DNA of 64,000 bases. Origin: Prostheceraeus crozeri. Its lineage: Eukaryota > Platyhelminthes > Polycladida > Euryleptidae. The notes under the pieces are model-generated. The model was not told where the DNA came from and made no database searches. It saw only the letters and a program-made list of their open reading frames with translations. The translations under genes were made by a program, and so were the position numbers. Positions 31,822-41,720 of this stretch are shown in pieces (within the stretch, counting starts at the first letter, position 1; every line of letters starts with the position of its first letter). The stretch is taken from assembly GCA_907163375.1 (NCBI GenBank), contig CAJQUW010007881.1, positions 166,209 to 230,208 of the forward strand. The letters run 5' to 3'.

Positions 31822-31854
31822 AAATTTCTACACATCGGAAAAATGTAGAAATTT
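31822..31854. promoter_or_regulatory. Inverted repeat 2 ahead of the PC4/TBP-like genes
   Basis: AAATTTCTACA and TGTAGAAATTT form perfect 11-bp arms around CATCGGAAAAA. The shared core ACAnATCGGAAnnATGT-like words suggest one binding factor. A TATA-like ATATATATAGG is on the minus strand just upstream at 31873-31884. Confidence 0.55.
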
Positions 31855-31974
31855 CATTTTCTGTTTAGACTTCCTATATATATTAGTAAGCATAACTAAG
31901 CAGGAAGATGTGACGATTGGTTAGTTTACTTGTAAATCACCTTGTTGAATCTATTTAGACTTATTCTACATCAC

Positions 31975-34900
31975 CTATAGAAGGAAGGATTCTACTTCTT
32001 TTGAATGTGGGGGAAGTCCCAAGCTATAGTGTCCATATGGTAGTGACAAATTTTTATTTAACCAACAGCGCTTATCCTCCCAGAGTGAAAGTCCTCGCTT
32101 TCTAAATGATTTTGTAGTAACTAAGTGGTTTTTCGAGTTAATTACTGTCATTTCTTCACTTGTATCCATTTCACTGTAGTACACGGTCATATAATCATTA
32201 TGTTGTAGTTTTTTAACTGCAGCTCTCTGCACTCCTTTTGCACGTTTGATGATGTGGCAAGATGAATCTAGATATTTCATTGAATACATTTTCGGTCTTA
32301 ATAAGATCATTTCCTCAAGCAACTTTCCCGCACACTCATCCTTAAAACAGCCCAACCTAGCTCTGTTTGTAGTTGAGTGTAGTCGGTGATGTACATCATA
32401 GTTTGAAGAGTCAAATTTTTCACCAAAGTGTAGAAGTATGTCCTCCAGACGGACAGAAGGTGAGGTGTATAAACATAGGAAAAAACTGGCAGTGCCACCG
32501 CCACAAAGTAGCGTTCTATTCATCAGTGGACATCTTTTTAAATCATTGTAAAATAGTTGATACATTTCCAACTTGCTATAATCAAGGACTGCTTGACCAA
32601 CATAAATTAATTTATTCAACATTATTGAAGGCTTGTACATTTCCATGCCAACTAGATCTTCATCAAAGATCTTATGCTGAACATAGATTGGATGATTTGA
32701 TAATTTTTGACATTGCTCAACACTATTAACTAATTTGAATTTTCTCCATCGTCTTACATTTTCCATTGTCTTGCATTATAAAGAGTTATTCTTCAACTTG
32801 TAAAATGACTTTTCAGAATCAATTCTTGACTGAGCTATCTTTTAGGAATTCATGTCAATGAACGTTCCTAACCAGGGCTTTTGAGTGAACTTTACACCGC
32901 TATGAACTTTTTTGACTTTCATACCCATAAATAAATATAATTCTAATATTGAATACTGTACAACATAATTTTTCCTGTCAAATTGGTGCAGCAATAGTTT
33001 CTTAGTTGAAGAAAAGTTAGTATTTGGTCTTTCTTTTTTATAAAAGTCTTTCATATAACTTAAAAACATTTTTTGTTCTATCATCTGCATTTCTGGAGCC
33101 AATTGAAAATCGGCAGTGTCATCATGTATGCTTGCAGGATATTCCAAATCTAAATCAAAAATATACCCGATTTCACAATCATCAACTATGGCTTGAATGT
33201 TAACTTCGTTTGAAAAGTAGCCTATCTCATCTTCATTCAACCATTTGAAATTTGAATGTGGTAGACTCTTGCTGAGTGACGAGCCGTAAAGGTTGTTGAC
33301 ATCTATGTAGTATAAGTGACGGCTTTCATTTGTATTATTTTGTAATTCCGCAATGCGTGCACGTGCTCGGTGAATATTTATAAATGTCATACCTCCCCCC
33401 ATTCCTCTTTCAAATAGATTGTACATGTTTTCATCTTGTATGTAGTGTGGAGGATCAAATGAAGCAAAACTCAAAGCTGAAGTAAAGCTAAGGTATGGAA
33501 GGCTGACAAAATGCACAGGATCTACCTCATCTTCATTTTGACTCAATGATCTAAAGACCTCAAAAATATCTGCCAGCAATAACACATCCAATTTGAGATA
33601 TGCAAGCATGTAATCGCCAAAATTAGAGCAACTGAAAGCGATCCACGCATTACAAGCGTGCTCATATTCTTTGTCTGAGCAATGCTCTCGTGTGAGATCA
33701 TTATAGAATTCACATTGTGGTGGTAGACTATTTTCCAACAATGTATTTAGACTTTTGAAATAAGAGTAGGGAAACACTCCCTTTTGATATAGGATGTCAT
33801 CATTAATCAGTGGAAATTCGTTTCTTAATTTTTCTACATGCTTATACACTTGTAATCCTTTCGCTAATTCACCTAGTGATGCGCTTAAAAATTGAAGAGA
33901 ATCCAAGAACTTTAGTTTAAAATATATTGTTTTTCCTTTGTACTCGTTCACAGGTACACTAGCGGATAAAGTTATGTATTTTTCAGCTGTGGCTGCTACC
34001 ACTTCAAATTTCTTTGCAATAATTTCTAGGGAGTCCACAAAACAGATATTCGTTTTTTTCGATCGTTTATTGTCGAGATCCTTCGACCGTTCTACACGAT
34101 CATCGTGTAGATGATCGTGTAGAACGGTCGAAAGATCTCGACAATAAACGATCGAAAAAAACGAACATCTTCTTTGCGGACTCCCTAGAAATTAGTGCAA
34201 TGAATAAGGATCCGTTATGTCGAACTTCTAATTTCCATGGTTTCTTCTTTCCAATTGCTTTGTAGCAAACGATTTGACTGTCATAATTCTTGAAGTTGTG
34301 GAATAATATGGGCAGTTCCCGCCTATTCAGTTTCAATCGAAGATTGCATTTGCTACATAATGTTTGTCTATATTTTCCTGTTATAGGATCATGATCTCTC
34401 ACTTTGATACAATCATCACTGAACCTAGACTTACATTTACTGCAACTCTGTGCGCTTTTGTAATTTTCTTCTTCATCTTGGGATAGAAACATCGGTTGTC
34501 AACTCATTGCACGCTGATTGTCATACAAATTTTGAACTACATTTTCTAGGTGATTTAGGAAGTTCATAATACAATTTTCTCCTTTAAAGACATAATATTC
34601 GTTATCAAATTTTGATTGGAGAGCGTTGTGCCAAACATGATAAACTCCAACTGCTGCAGGTTTATGCACTTTATTATCGATGTAGCACTCTATATCTACA
34701 TAAATAACTAAAGGCGGACTTAGATGATATTCCATGCTAATTCTACTTACCTCTAAATGTTTAGGCATTTTTTCTATTTGCGCTTTTCCTCGAACACAAA
34801 ATTTATAATGTCGGTCTATAGTTGTCTTATATGTAAACGATTGGGTGCATCGATCACAGTAATGTTTAAATCTTTTATTAATTTTCCTATAATCTCGATA

Positions 34901-35570
34901 TCGTTCTGATTCTACAATAATGTGCGCGTTCATTGTTAACAATTAACAGTATATTGACAGTTCGTTTACCAATAAAGTTGCTACTATAACGAACACCTTT
35001 GAGTCCTTTTTCATAAAAGTGAATGTTAATTTTGATGTCATTATTTTTCTCAAACCTAGGAATATCTTTAATTGATTCTGGTGTGGCAATGCCATCCATA
35101 TTCAGATCAGATGTCCACTTGCTACATGATTTCATCTCATTCCTCGAGTGAGGTACTTCATCATAATGTAGTATTGATAAAACTGAATACTTGAAGCAGT
35201 CATTTGCATTCGAGTGTACATTGATTACAGCCTTAGAATCTTTCAAGCTCTTTGGTAGAGTAAATGTTTGTCCACCGGATAGTAGTGGACTGGTAATAAC
35301 ATTGAATTCAATATTAAGTATTTCATCAATAACCCAGTTGCTCTCCTTATTTCCAAATGCTTCAATATGACTTGAAAGACTATTCAAATTATCTTGGAAC
35401 CAGGTATCATAGTCATACATATAGTTTGTAGATGATGATGTAAGGTGTGCGAGAAACGTTTCATCTTCTTGAGGATTTGATCGCACATAACAAATTTGTT
35501 CAATTAGACGGCCACGTAGTTGAAATTGTTCTAGAAGGTTTGACACTAAGTTCCCTAATATAGGTCGCAT
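31975..35570 (-). pseudogene. Polinton 1 protein-primed DNA polymerase B, fossil
   Basis: In minus-strand order the parts are: an N-terminal region typical of Polinton polymerases (TLPKSLKDSKAVINVHSN, then KDIPRFEKNNDIKINI); a zinc-binding segment (YCDRCTQSFTYKTTIDRHY); an exonuclease with VIYVDIECY and a late block DYMLAYLKLDVLLLADIFEV; palm motif A (YYIDVNNLYGSSLSKSLP); and a C-terminal region with NKLIYVGQAVLDYSKLEMYQ and LRPKMYSMKY. Together these define pPolB, which replicates the element using a protein primer. A 173-bp inverted repeat lies inside it at 34021-34193. The gene is broken in several places. Confidence 0.88.
34021..34193. repeat. 173-bp near-perfect palindrome in the polymerase region
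   Basis: Arms 34021-34103 and 34111-34193 are inverted copies around a 7-bp centre. The inner 50 bp match almost exactly (CGATCGTTTATTGTCGAGAT against its complement); the outer 30 bp match with several differences (TTTCTAGGGAGTCC). It can form a long hairpin or cruciform. Confidence 0.85.
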
Positions 35571-35572
35571 AC

Positions 35573-36067
35573 TCAATAAAAAAAATTAATGTCGATTGTA
35601 TGTGTTGATGGCGTGATGTCACATACACGAGCGTGACCGTTAAGTGCGCTTTCACTGAGATTTAGAGTTCCGTGATTATCATGAATATTCATCTCACTTT
35701 TTGTATTATGTACATTCATATGCTGACGAAATTTGCTAACAGAATTATAATTTTTGCCACAATGGGAGCAACATTGCATAAAGGTATTATTTGAAGCGTT
35801 GGTTGACGTATGTCTAGACGTTGGTTCAACAATACTAGATCTGGATATGTGATTATTTTGTGATTCTACTTGATTATCAACTGACATATTTTGAGAATTT
35901 GAACTTAAATTGCAAACTAGATTGTGTCGCTTTAGATTATCCTTCCTATTCGTTTGATATGGACACTTGCTACACTTATATGTTATCCCCAACTTACAAA
36001 ATTTTTCATGACGTTGCAAATTGCCATAAAGAGTAAAAGATTTTCCACACTTGGAACAGACAACCAT
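35573..36067 (-). CDS. Polinton 1 three-finger C2H2 protein next to polymerase
   Basis: From the ATG at 36067 the product begins MVVCSKCGKSFTLYGNLQRH and holds fingers CSKC...H...C, CSKCPYQTNRKDNLKRH and CSHCGKNYNSVSKFRQHMNV. An upstream in-frame ATG overlaps the TATA box, so the 36067 start is preferred. Its stop lies two bases before the polymerase ATG at 35570, so the two are probably expressed together, or the fingers are an N-terminal part of the polymerase protein in relatives. DNA binding is likely; the role is unknown. Confidence 0.6.
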   Translation of the reverse strand: MVVCSKCGKSFTLYGNLQRHEKFCKLGITYKCSKCPYQTNRKDNLKRHNLVCNLSSNSQNMSVDNQVESQNNHISRSSIVEPTSRHTSTNASNNTFMQCCSHCGKNYNSVSKFRQHMNVHNTKSEMNIHDNHGTLNLSESALNGHARVCDITPSTHTIDINFFY

Positions 36068-36105
36068 TCTTAATAGTAAGTGATGAGGATTATAATTTTG
36101 ATAGT

Positions 36106-36136
36106 CCTTATATATTTTCATCATTCTATGACGTCA
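36106..36136 (-). promoter_or_regulatory. TATA box and CRE-like site for the zinc-finger/polymerase genes
   Basis: Minus-strand ATATATAAGG (36106-36115) lies about 40 bp upstream of the ATG at 36067. TGACGTCA, a perfect CRE palindrome, lies at 36129-36136. Confidence 0.55.
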
Positions 36137-36268
36137 GAGCTATTACCACCCAATAGAATTTGTTCTGATCTCTTCACTTATGAAATAGATGTAGTATCAC
36201 CGATGATGTAAAGGAGAAAATTCAGGATTTACAACAATTTTCATTGTACAAAGAAAAAGTGAAGTATA

Positions 36269-38371
36269 TTACATTTTTGTGCATTTTACAATACCACTGT
36301 GGCACATCTTGATGTGCTGACACTGTGCAGAGCAGGCACCCCTGTCTTCCATGTGAGTCAGCCTCACCTTTTCAATATTCGAATTTGACAACTCGATATG
36401 CATCAATGTCTCTTTTTCGAAAGGCTTGTTGCCTCTTGAAAACAGCGATGTCATCTGCAAGTTTGACTGCGTCAAATTTCGGACAGATTGGATTAAATTC
36501 CGATTCTCACTCTTTAATTTTGCTTCCCTTTCCTCAGCGAGTCGCAGTCGCTCCTCACAGCGCCTCAACTCACTATTGTCAATAGTTTCATCTAAGTCGA
36601 CATTGTACTCCTTTGTTCGCAGCATGATGGAAGCAGCAGGCGCAGGAGCGTGGGCAGTAGTATTGGAGATCTTAGGGGGAGTAGGAGGAGTAGGATCGTG
36701 GGAAGTCGTAGGTGATGGTGTAGTAGGAGAAGTAGGATCGTGGGAAGTCGTAGGTGATGGTGTAGTAGGAGGGGCAGTCCCCGGGGTAGGTGGTTGTGCT
36801 GTGGGCGGTGGTGATGCACCTCTATACTCCAGTATAGGAGTGAAGGGGAAGTGGACGCTGCAGGTTGGACACGATCGAATGTTGGAGAAGGATACTTCCT
36901 CCTGTGATGCGCAGACCGCTGCGTCCTGTAATGAGAATAGAAAATATTTGTATTATCCATACATCATTATATGGGAAAGAAGATAATAATGTTTGTAGAA
37001 TTAACAATATAATAATATTTAAATAATGTAAACATGTTTTCTAGTGTTTGAAAGCTATCTTACCTTAGGAGTCATGACGATCTCATGATCAGATCCATCT
37101 TCCACCGCAACGTTATATGAACTATTCTGAAATCAAAATTTAACTGTTACAATCTTTTTACATTTCAATTATCTGCTTTCATATTCATTCCTAATATTGT
37201 ACCTACCTTAGCAATTCTACCATCATCATTGTCATCATCAGAAGAAGTTGGCGATGATTTCGCTGACGAAGAGGACTCATCTGATGAGGACTCGCGGATG
37301 CTGTAGGGCTTTTCCTCATTGTCCTCCATGGACGTTGAGGTAGGTGGCGTTGAGAGGACACTGCGATCTCGAGTCTTTGTTAGTGATAAAGATCGAATTG
37401 CCTGCAATAGGAATAAAGACAAAATGATAAGAGAGTGATTATTGAGACATGATAGATTTGCGTGAGTGTAGACTGCAACAATCATACTTCCAGGTCTCTG
37501 ACTACCATTATTTTCCACCGTTCTCAACTTGGGAATAGGGAGCAGACTTTGGAACAGCTGAAGAGTTAACAATGTTTTAAAATTTCTAGTTATGCACGTA
37601 TAGACCTTGTAAATAATACTTACGGGATGTGGATCTACTTTTTTCTCCACCATAGTCAATTTCGGAACAGGTGGCAGACTGTTGAAATGCTGAAATAAAG
37701 AGTTTAGTAGTAAAACATATTTAAAATCATTAACATTTTGACTGTAAAATACTTACATCTCGTGCTGTAGGCAATTTCTTTAAAACTACCTTGCCACTCT
37801 TCGTTGGAAGTTTTGAACTCTGAAATGTTAAGAAAATGTTTACTACATGCATACTTGCACTAGCTTCATAGGTGTCATTCATCATTGTTTCATTCAAAAG
37901 CATAATTTAAAATAAGAATTTAACAGTACTCACTTCATAATCAGATAGTGACGTGTCACTATCAATGAACTTTCGCGACTTTACTTTGATGGATCGCGCC
38001 TTTTTTGGAGGTTTAGAAGTTTTCGCGACCTCATCACATTGGCTCAAAACCCCTGTCGCCGGCCTGTCCTCCTTGGCAAACAATCTTTCCAATTTCCGCT
38101 TCTCTGCGGTCGAGGTCAGATTGACACCTTTGCGTCCATTTCCAAGTGCGCAGGCAGTATGGGCTTGAATAAACGCCTTATCTTCCTCACTGTTCGCCTT
38201 CTCAGTGCTCTTTAGATATGTCTTACATGTAAGACAATACAGGTACGTACCATCCTCCTTAAAAGAGCAATCCTTATGACTGCTTTTGCTAGCGTGGCGA
38301 ACCGGCAAATTGCAAGTACTGCAATAATGAAAAATAAGTCTCTGTCGGAAGATGCTTGACGTTCGAACCAT
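36269..38371 (-). CDS. Polinton 1 multi-exon cargo gene (zinc-binding N-terminus, Pro-rich linker, coiled coil)
   Basis: About seven minus-strand coding exons with good GT-AG borders lie near 38371-37934, 37819-37757, 37689-37624, 37557-37488, 37401-37209, 37126-37064 and 36925-36269. The first encodes a cysteine/histidine cluster (FHYCSTCNLPVRH, YLYCLTCKTYL) and a basic end. Small exons carry related LPxxPKL words. The fifth is Ser/Asp-rich. The last holds CPTCSVHFPF, a proline/threonine-rich repeat (TPSPTTSHDP twice) and a coiled coil (LRRCEERLRLAEEREAKLKS). I do not recognise the family. It shows no counterpart in the visible part of Polinton 2. Exon edges are my reading of splice signals. 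Confidence 0.5.
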
Positions 38372-38373
38372 TT

Positions 38374-38973
38374 CTACAAAGGAAATAATCGTTTGTTATA
38401 TTCCTATCTCTCTATAGATTAGAACTCATTTATGAATCTATTTTCCAAACTTAAAAAAGTAATATTAAAAAGTTTAATAATCTCAATATGAAAAATAGTA
38501 AGATGAAAAAGAAACCGAGATTCGAAACGTTAAATCAATTTTTAAGAGGTGTTATTCATATAGAAACAACAAGTTTGGAATCAGCTGAGTAAATGTTATT
38601 TAATTTCAAAAAAAATTGAAACGAAACCGACTTTTCGAAAAAAAGAAAGTGTAGAGATTGATTAAAAGCATTTTAATTAGAAGAACAGCTGATTGAAATT
38701 AAAATTAATGTGTAAGTGTTTTATTATTTAGAAACGAAATCTTGCGATGCTTATTTAAATTCAAACACCACATCAATCAAGATCGCTTGATTCATGTGTA
38801 TTGCATATGCTATAATAAAGGCGAAGTAAAGATTCGTGATTAATAGTGTAACATAGCGTTGTTTCCTATCTTAAACGCCAGCCATGTATTTTAAACTATT
38901 TGTTTATAAGAAATTCGTAATGTACCTATTTCCCAAACTTAGAAAGTAGTAAATACTAGATGATGAAACTCAC
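38374..38973 (-). other. Leader intron of the spliced cargo gene
   Basis: About 600 nt from GTGAGT to TTTGTAG on the minus strand. AT-rich and without protein-like frames. Confidence 0.45.
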
Positions 38974-39086
38974 TTCAGAAATATAATTGTAAATCGACGA
39001 AACGGAGAAGCGGAGAACGAGGTCTGGTATGCACACCAAATTCAAAACTGAGTGAAGAACGGAGCTCTACAAGTTCTTTATATATA
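38974..39086 (-). promoter_or_regulatory. TATA promoter and 5' leader exon of the spliced cargo gene
   Basis: On the minus strand CTTATATATAAAG (39076-39088) precedes a leader that ends at CTGAA/GTGAGT near 38973. The matching acceptor TTTCCTTTGTAG lies at 38374, two bases before the ATG at 38371. An ATGACATCATGTCATCA palindrome sits just upstream at about 39115-39135. Confidence 0.5.
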
Positions 39087-39430
39087 AGTTCAACAGGGGA
39101 ACCATGAACAAAGACTTGATGACATCATGTCATCAGTTTGGTACAGCAAAACAAACTTGACAATTTTAAACAAAATAGTAATCAGCTGGTTCATTTTATC
39201 CATTAGAATGGAATGGCAATCAAATGCTATGAATATGACTCTTATAAATAATATGAAATATACTATATGTATCTATCATGAACACAAGCAAGTAAATTCA
39301 AATGAATTTAGAGAGTTTGAACATTATTACATACAAATTAGTTATTCAATTTGTAAATATATACATGGTGACATGTTTGAAGTCAATATCTCAAGATATT
39401 TGAATTGCATGTCAATATTTAAGTTTAATT

Positions 39431-39565
39431 TTTGCGCCAAAATATTGGTTTAAAACTCTTGGAGGAAATATTAAAATCTGGAATATCTAAATTTCAAATT
39501 CCGCGCCAAATTTTGAAATTTTAAATTTCGCGCCAACTTTCGAAATTTTAAATTTCGCGCCAAAA
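39431..39565. promoter_or_regulatory. Cluster of four E2F-like GCGCCAAA sites in Polinton 1
   Basis: TTTGCGCCAAAA (39431), CCGCGCCAAA (39501), TTTCGCGCCAA (39526) and TTTCGCGCCAAAA (39553) match the E2F consensus TTTSSCGC on one or both strands. They lie between the divergent transcription units at 39.1 and 40.3 kb in DNA otherwise poor in CpG. A simpler view is a short tandem repeat of AAATTTCGCGCC units. Confidence 0.45.
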
Positions 39566-39574
39566 TTCAAATAA

Positions 39575-39610
39575 TAGGTTAGGGTTAGGGTTAAGGTTAG
39601 GGTAAGGAAC
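39575..39610. repeat. Short TTAGGG-type repeat followed by a C-run
   Basis: GGTTAGGGTTAGGGTTAAGGTTAGGGTAAGG followed closely by a run of nine or more C. It resembles an interstitial telomere-type repeat inside the Polinton. Confidence 0.6.
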
Positions 39611-39787
39611 AACCCCCCCCCCGGCGTGTATGAAGCGTATGAAAGTCAAAAGTCAAGGTCAGGTCAAAGGTCAGTGATCAAACAGTTATGTATATTACTG
39701 ATTTTGAGATTCAAACTTTACCTTTGAAAATTGTTAGAAATTTAAAAACTTGATTTGATCATTTTATGATAAAAACTTAGAATTTTT

Positions 39788-40130
39788 TCTTGTTGCACAC
39801 AATTGCATACAGTTGCATACAACAGGGATTTTTTCATCAAATCAGTACATATTGTACATCATTCGAAAGCTCTTTTCATTCTCTTTCCAACGATGTATTG
39901 TATGCAGCATGTATGACACTATCCAGACCAGCTATAGACCTTTGAAAGATAGATAGAATTTAGTTGAGAAACTTTGAAATTTGAAATCATTAATTTACTT
40001 CATGCATACACTTGTATACAACAGAGATTTTTTCATCGAATGGGTACATGCCTTGTATCATTCGAAAGCTCTTTTAATTCTCTAACCAATGATGTATTGT
40101 ATGCAATGTTTATGATATCATCCTGAAGTG
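39788..40130. repeat. Direct repeat of about 130 bp, two copies
   Basis: The segment GCATACA...CAACAGNGATTTTTTCATC ... CATTCGAAAGCTCTTTT ... GATGTATTGTATGCA occurs at about 39795-39925 and again at about 40003-40128, roughly 80% alike. Non-coding. Confidence 0.6.
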
Positions 40131-40324
40131 GTGCAAGCATTTGAAATATTAGACTTAGAAACATCAAACACAGAAATACTTGTTGATAACTTTTAGAGAT
40201 GAATTCCTAATTTCTCTAACTGGGATGAATTCCCAGTTCCCATTCAAACATAAACAGGAATTCAATTTGTGAAATTACAAAACAAGTTTGTTCATTTATG
40301 TATAGTCATATTTAAGATAAAAAG

Positions 40325-40720
40325 TTACATGTTGTTGATACTGGGAAAAGGAATGAGTTTTTTTAAGTCAACACGAACACACACTCTTGTCTTCTTGGGG
40401 GCACCAGGGCAGCGGCGTGGCGTTGGTGGATCTATAATGCTGAACTCCAGCGCAGTTGTGAGATTTTTTTCATCGGGTTCCATTCGCACACATATTCGCT
40501 TCGTGTGGATCCTCCTGGGCGCATTCCGAACATCTCTTCCACAGCGTGTCTTCACCGTTATCATGGCCTCCACCGGTGTTTCGATCACACTACTCTGTAC
40601 CATGCAATCCTCATCTTTGGATGACTCCGGAGGAGTTACGGGTCCTGTTCCGAATACCTGTTCCGATTCGATCCTTTCAACTTGAGCTGGAGAAGCGGGA
40701 GGTGTAGTCATACTATGCAT
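40325..40720 (-). CDS. Polinton 1 small Ser/Pro/Arg-rich protein, unknown
   Basis: 131 codons from ATG. The N-terminus is rich in Pro and Ser (MTTPPASPAQVERIESEQVF) with TGPVTPPESSK, then RCGRDVRNAPRRIHTKRICV and a C-terminal KKTRVCVRVDLKKLIPF. A TATA box stands about 85 bp upstream. It is not recognised. The layout, acidic and Pro-rich first and basic later, is seen in regulatory proteins of DNA viruses, which is only an analogy. Confidence 0.5.
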   Translation of the reverse strand: MHSMTTPPASPAQVERIESEQVFGTGPVTPPESSKDEDCMVQSSVIETPVEAMITVKTRCGRDVRNAPRRIHTKRICVRMEPDEKNLTTALEFSIIDPPTPRRCPGAPKKTRVCVRVDLKKLIPFPSINNM

Positions 40721-40800
40721 GGTTAGCGTAATTATAAGAGATAACTTCCAATATGGTACTTGAGGATTAGAACCTTTGATGAGAATTGGTACACAGCTAG

Positions 40801-40811
40801 GACTTATATAC
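40801..40811 (-). promoter_or_regulatory. TATA box for the 40.3-kb gene
   Basis: Minus-strand GTATATAAGTC, about 80-90 bp upstream of the ATG at 40720. Confidence 0.5.
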
Positions 40812-40957
40812 TTTTTAAACAAAGGAATTCCCAACAGCCAATCAGAGAGGTTCCGATTTTCCCTAAATGGATATGTAGGGATGTCATTGTTCCAATTAAG
40901 CAAATTCTAATCCTCGTGACTTGAGTAGACATTAAAAATCTACTGCGAATCTATTTC

Positions 40958-41251
40958 ATGATGAGTACCCAGAAACAACTGTTCTGTTACCACAATGAAA
41001 GCCAAGTAATTATGGGTGGAGCGTTGGATACGAAGGTTAATTTGTGCTGCGGATGCAAGGTGGAACTCTGGAAGACTCTAACAGTGACAGCACTCCAAAG
41101 GAGAAAAGGACTGTCGGCGAAGTGTCCTATACACGAGTGTGAACACGAGTTCACAAACAATGCAACATTCCTCGAATGGGCCGAGGACTTCTTGAAGTTA
41201 ACGGAGTCCCCCGAGGGACGTGACTTACCTTCTTTCATTTTTTATGGTTAA
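40958..41251 (+). CDS. Polinton 1 small cysteine-containing protein, unknown
   Basis: 97 codons, MMSTQKQLFCYHNESQVIMG, with CCGCKVELWK, CPIHECEHEF and an acidic end. The four to six cysteines and histidines could bind zinc. It is the last gene before the right terminal repeat and reads rightward, divergent from the 40.3-kb gene. Family not recognised. Confidence 0.5.
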   Translation: MMSTQKQLFCYHNESQVIMGGALDTKVNLCCGCKVELWKTLTVTALQRRKGLSAKCPIHECEHEFTNNATFLEWAEDFLKLTESPEGRDLPSFIFYG

Positions 41252-41361
41252 TTACACTTACATTGTAAACCTCTTGTTTTTATTTCACAAATTCTGTAAA
41301 TGGGATTCTGATTAGCAAATAATAGAACATTCATAGCATAATTTCTAATCTGTAAACGCAT

Positions 41362-41714
41362 TATGAAAATAAATAAAATTGTCATGATAGTCACAATGGT
41401 CACAATTGTCGCATTTGAGCAAGCAGTCTAAAAACAAACAACTATCTATTCAAGTTCCGAAATAAATGTTCGCATCCCTGTTCTCATTCACTCACTTTAA
41501 TTCAATCTCGGAACAGGCTGTTACAACCCCAGTACACAATTGATTGTACCGAACCTCGAAACATGAACTCAATTCAAATCCCAATCGGAAGGCGGTTCCT
41601 ATTCACATGATTGGAACGCGGTTCGAATTCAAATGTTTATATTTACATGTTTGGAACGCCATGTTCGCATCCTCGTTTAAATCCTCACTTTTTGCGTTCA
41701 CATTATTAACTACT
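41362..41714. repeat. Polinton 1 terminal inverted repeat, right
   Basis: Inverted partner of 22398-22750, ending in CATTATTAACTACT. Confidence 0.92.
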
Positions 41715-41720
41715 CACATT
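41715..41720. repeat. 6-bp target-site duplication of Polinton 1, right
   Basis: CACATT directly follows the last CT of the element and matches 22392-22397. Confidence 0.9.

Larger units (their letters stand above)
22398..41714. mobile_element. Polinton 1 (Maverick), complete ends, genes broken
   Basis: A 19.3-kb element starts AGTAGTTAATAATG and ends with its reverse complement. The terminal inverted repeats are 353 bp and differ at three positions (99%), and a 6-bp duplication flanks them. The left half reads rightward: UBA-RING cargo, small proteins, packaging ATPase, LPSNxS protein, basic virion-type protein, major capsid protein, protease. The right half reads leftward: TBP-like and PC4-like genes, protein-primed DNA polymerase B, zinc-finger protein and a spliced cargo gene. 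No integrase was recognised. Many genes are broken, roughly ten interruptions in all. The ends suggest a young insertion. Confidence 0.93.

Noticed and set aside
36426-36986. Gly/Val-rich 186-codon plus frame
   Set aside because: Antisense shadow of the proline-rich exon of the spliced cargo gene; glycine-valine repeats mirror Pro/Ser/Thr repeats.
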